Shown here piece by piece: positions 13,068-13,867 of a DNA stretch of 13,867 bases. A program made the position numbers and the translations under genes. This DNA is from Proteobacteria bacterium SPGG2. GTDB taxonomy: Bacteria > Pseudomonadota > Gammaproteobacteria > Acidiferrobacterales > SPGG2. Position 1 is the stretch's first letter. Each line of letters begins with the position of its first letter. Below the pieces are notes generated by a model. It searched no databases. It was not told where the DNA came from and saw only the letters and a program-made list of their open reading frames with translations. The DNA lies in assembly GCA_001643475.1 (NCBI GenBank), contig LXTK01000096.1:2214-16080 (forward strand). The letters are read 5' to 3'.

Positions 13068-13867
13068 ATGATTCCTATGTCTAGTCTACCGTCACCAAAA
13101 AAGAGATTTTTTGCGTGGGTGGTTTACGCATTCGTACTCGGGGCAATCCTAGGTCACAGCGCGGCGCTTTGGGCGCAATCCGAAGACGAGCCGGAGATCA
13201 CGCCAGAAATCCTGGCGAGAGAACTCGACGATCTCGATAGCAAGCTTAAACTTACTATCCGCGGTGAAGATCTTCTCGCCGACTGGGTCACGCGGGTCAA
13301 CGAGATCAAGCAGATTGGTAACAAGTGTGTACCTGAAATAGAGCAGGCCCTAGAGAAGGTCAATGAGAATATTTCTAGCCTCGGCGAGGGTAACATCAGT
13401 GAGCCGACCGAGGTCATCAACAAGCGTCGTGCATTGGCGGAGGACAAAAGTAAGCTCGACAATCGGCTCGCCACTTGCAAGGTTCTCATTCTCCACAGTG
13501 AAGAACTTATCCCCAAGATCACGCAGCGGCGCCAGCGACTGCTTGCGCAGCGACTAGTTGCCCGCGGTCCTTCCATTATTGCCGTACTCAAGGATGAGCG
13601 GCTGCGACCCGCAGCCTGGCTGACCTCGAGTCGAGCCTTTGTGCAGCAGCACAGCGTCCTACGAAGGCTCTCAGTGGGTACGCTAGGGGCGCTCGTACTG
13701 GTTCTTGTCGTTGCCGTAGTCTTAGGTCGTTTACTGCGTCATTGGTTGCGTGCTTGGACGCTAAGACATCGTTGGCAGAAGAATCTCTCAAGCTACCTTG
13801 GCCAATCGGTAATGACGGCATTGTCGTATTATGCGCCCTATCTGTTGTTCAGTGTGGCGGCGGCAGT
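13068..13867 (+). CDS. N-terminal part of a probable mechanosensitive ion channel (MscS superfamily), runs off the window
   Basis: The frame from ATG 13068 (second ATG 13077) stays open for 266 codons to the window edge. It begins with a signal peptide: basic KKR, then a hydrophobic core FFAWVVYAFVLGAILG, with a likely cleavage after SAALWA (residue 36). Residues 40-165 are predicted helical and charged, coiled-coil-like, with two cysteines (C87, C137). A membrane segment covers about 201-223 (LSVGTLGALVLVLVVAVVLG), and a second starts near 250. A signal peptide, a periplasmic helical region and then multiple membrane helices match the N-terminus of large MscS-type channels with a DUF3772-like region. 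The pore domain is outside the window, so the assignment is provisional. No ribosome site is seen before either ATG. Confidence 0.6.
   Translation, partial: MIPMSSLPSPKKRFFAWVVYAFVLGAILGHSAALWAQSEDEPEITPEILARELDDLDSKLKLTIRGEDLLADWVTRVNEIKQIGNKCVPEIEQALEKVNENISSLGEGNISEPTEVINKRRALAEDKSKLDNRLATCKVLILHSEELIPKITQRRQRLLAQRLVARGPSIIAVLKDERLRPAAWLTSSRAFVQQHSVLRRLSVGTLGALVLVLVVAVVLGRLLRHWLRAWTLRHRWQKNLSSYLGQSVMTALSYYAPYLLFSVAAA

Noticed and set aside
13154..13821. Minus-strand frames opposite the channel-like gene
   Set aside because: The + strand frame is open for 266 codons with a clear signal peptide and membrane segment. The opposite frames are Ser/Arg/Leu-rich shadows.

Overview
The window reads as a chromosomal segment from a gammaproteobacterium. 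This is an inference from gene content: a DjlA-type co-chaperone, a SohB-type protease, a methylcrotonyl-CoA carboxylase/HMG-CoA lyase (liu-type) locus, a YhdH/AcuI reductase and a XanB2-like chorismatase. The sequence does not let me name a genus. I see no rRNA, tRNA, CRISPR array or plasmid functions.

Left part (1-6394, all + strand). The end of a 2-oxo-acid dehydrogenase E2 gene is followed by a leucine-degradation block. That block holds a broken methylcrotonyl-CoA carboxylase beta gene, a structured 0.4-kb repeat element with terminal inverted repeats, a small unknown gene, a methylglutaconyl-CoA hydratase, an HMG-CoA lyase, a YhdH/AcuI reductase, a Nudix hydrolase and an eIF2B-like sugar-phosphate protein. 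The last five genes are packed with gaps or overlaps of a few bases and look like one transcription unit. The biotin-carboxylase partner (mccA), commonly between the hydratase and the lyase, is absent, and the beta subunit has lost about 59 codons. Methylcrotonyl-CoA carboxylation is therefore probably not encoded here, although the downstream steps are intact.

Middle part (6395-9942). A degenerate GGDEF protein has lost its active site but keeps an RxxD I-site. A 540-bp stretch without genes contains a good intrinsic terminator. Then comes a XanB2-like chorismatase, the last 49 codons of a decayed short-chain dehydrogenase, and a 0.4-kb mosaic of alternating hairpins whose stems differ in sequence but keep pairing.

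Right part (9943-13867). It holds a minus-strand short-chain dehydrogenase lacking the usual catalytic tyrosine, a divergent sohB, a convergent djlA, and the start of a secreted/membrane protein resembling mechanosensitive channels that runs off the window.

Overall theme: ordinary metabolic and envelope genes with signs of local decay (deleted mccB, dehydrogenase remnant, long gene-poor gaps) next to two unrelated hairpin-rich repeat elements. The hairpin elements and the degenerate c-di-GMP protein are the parts most worth a second look.
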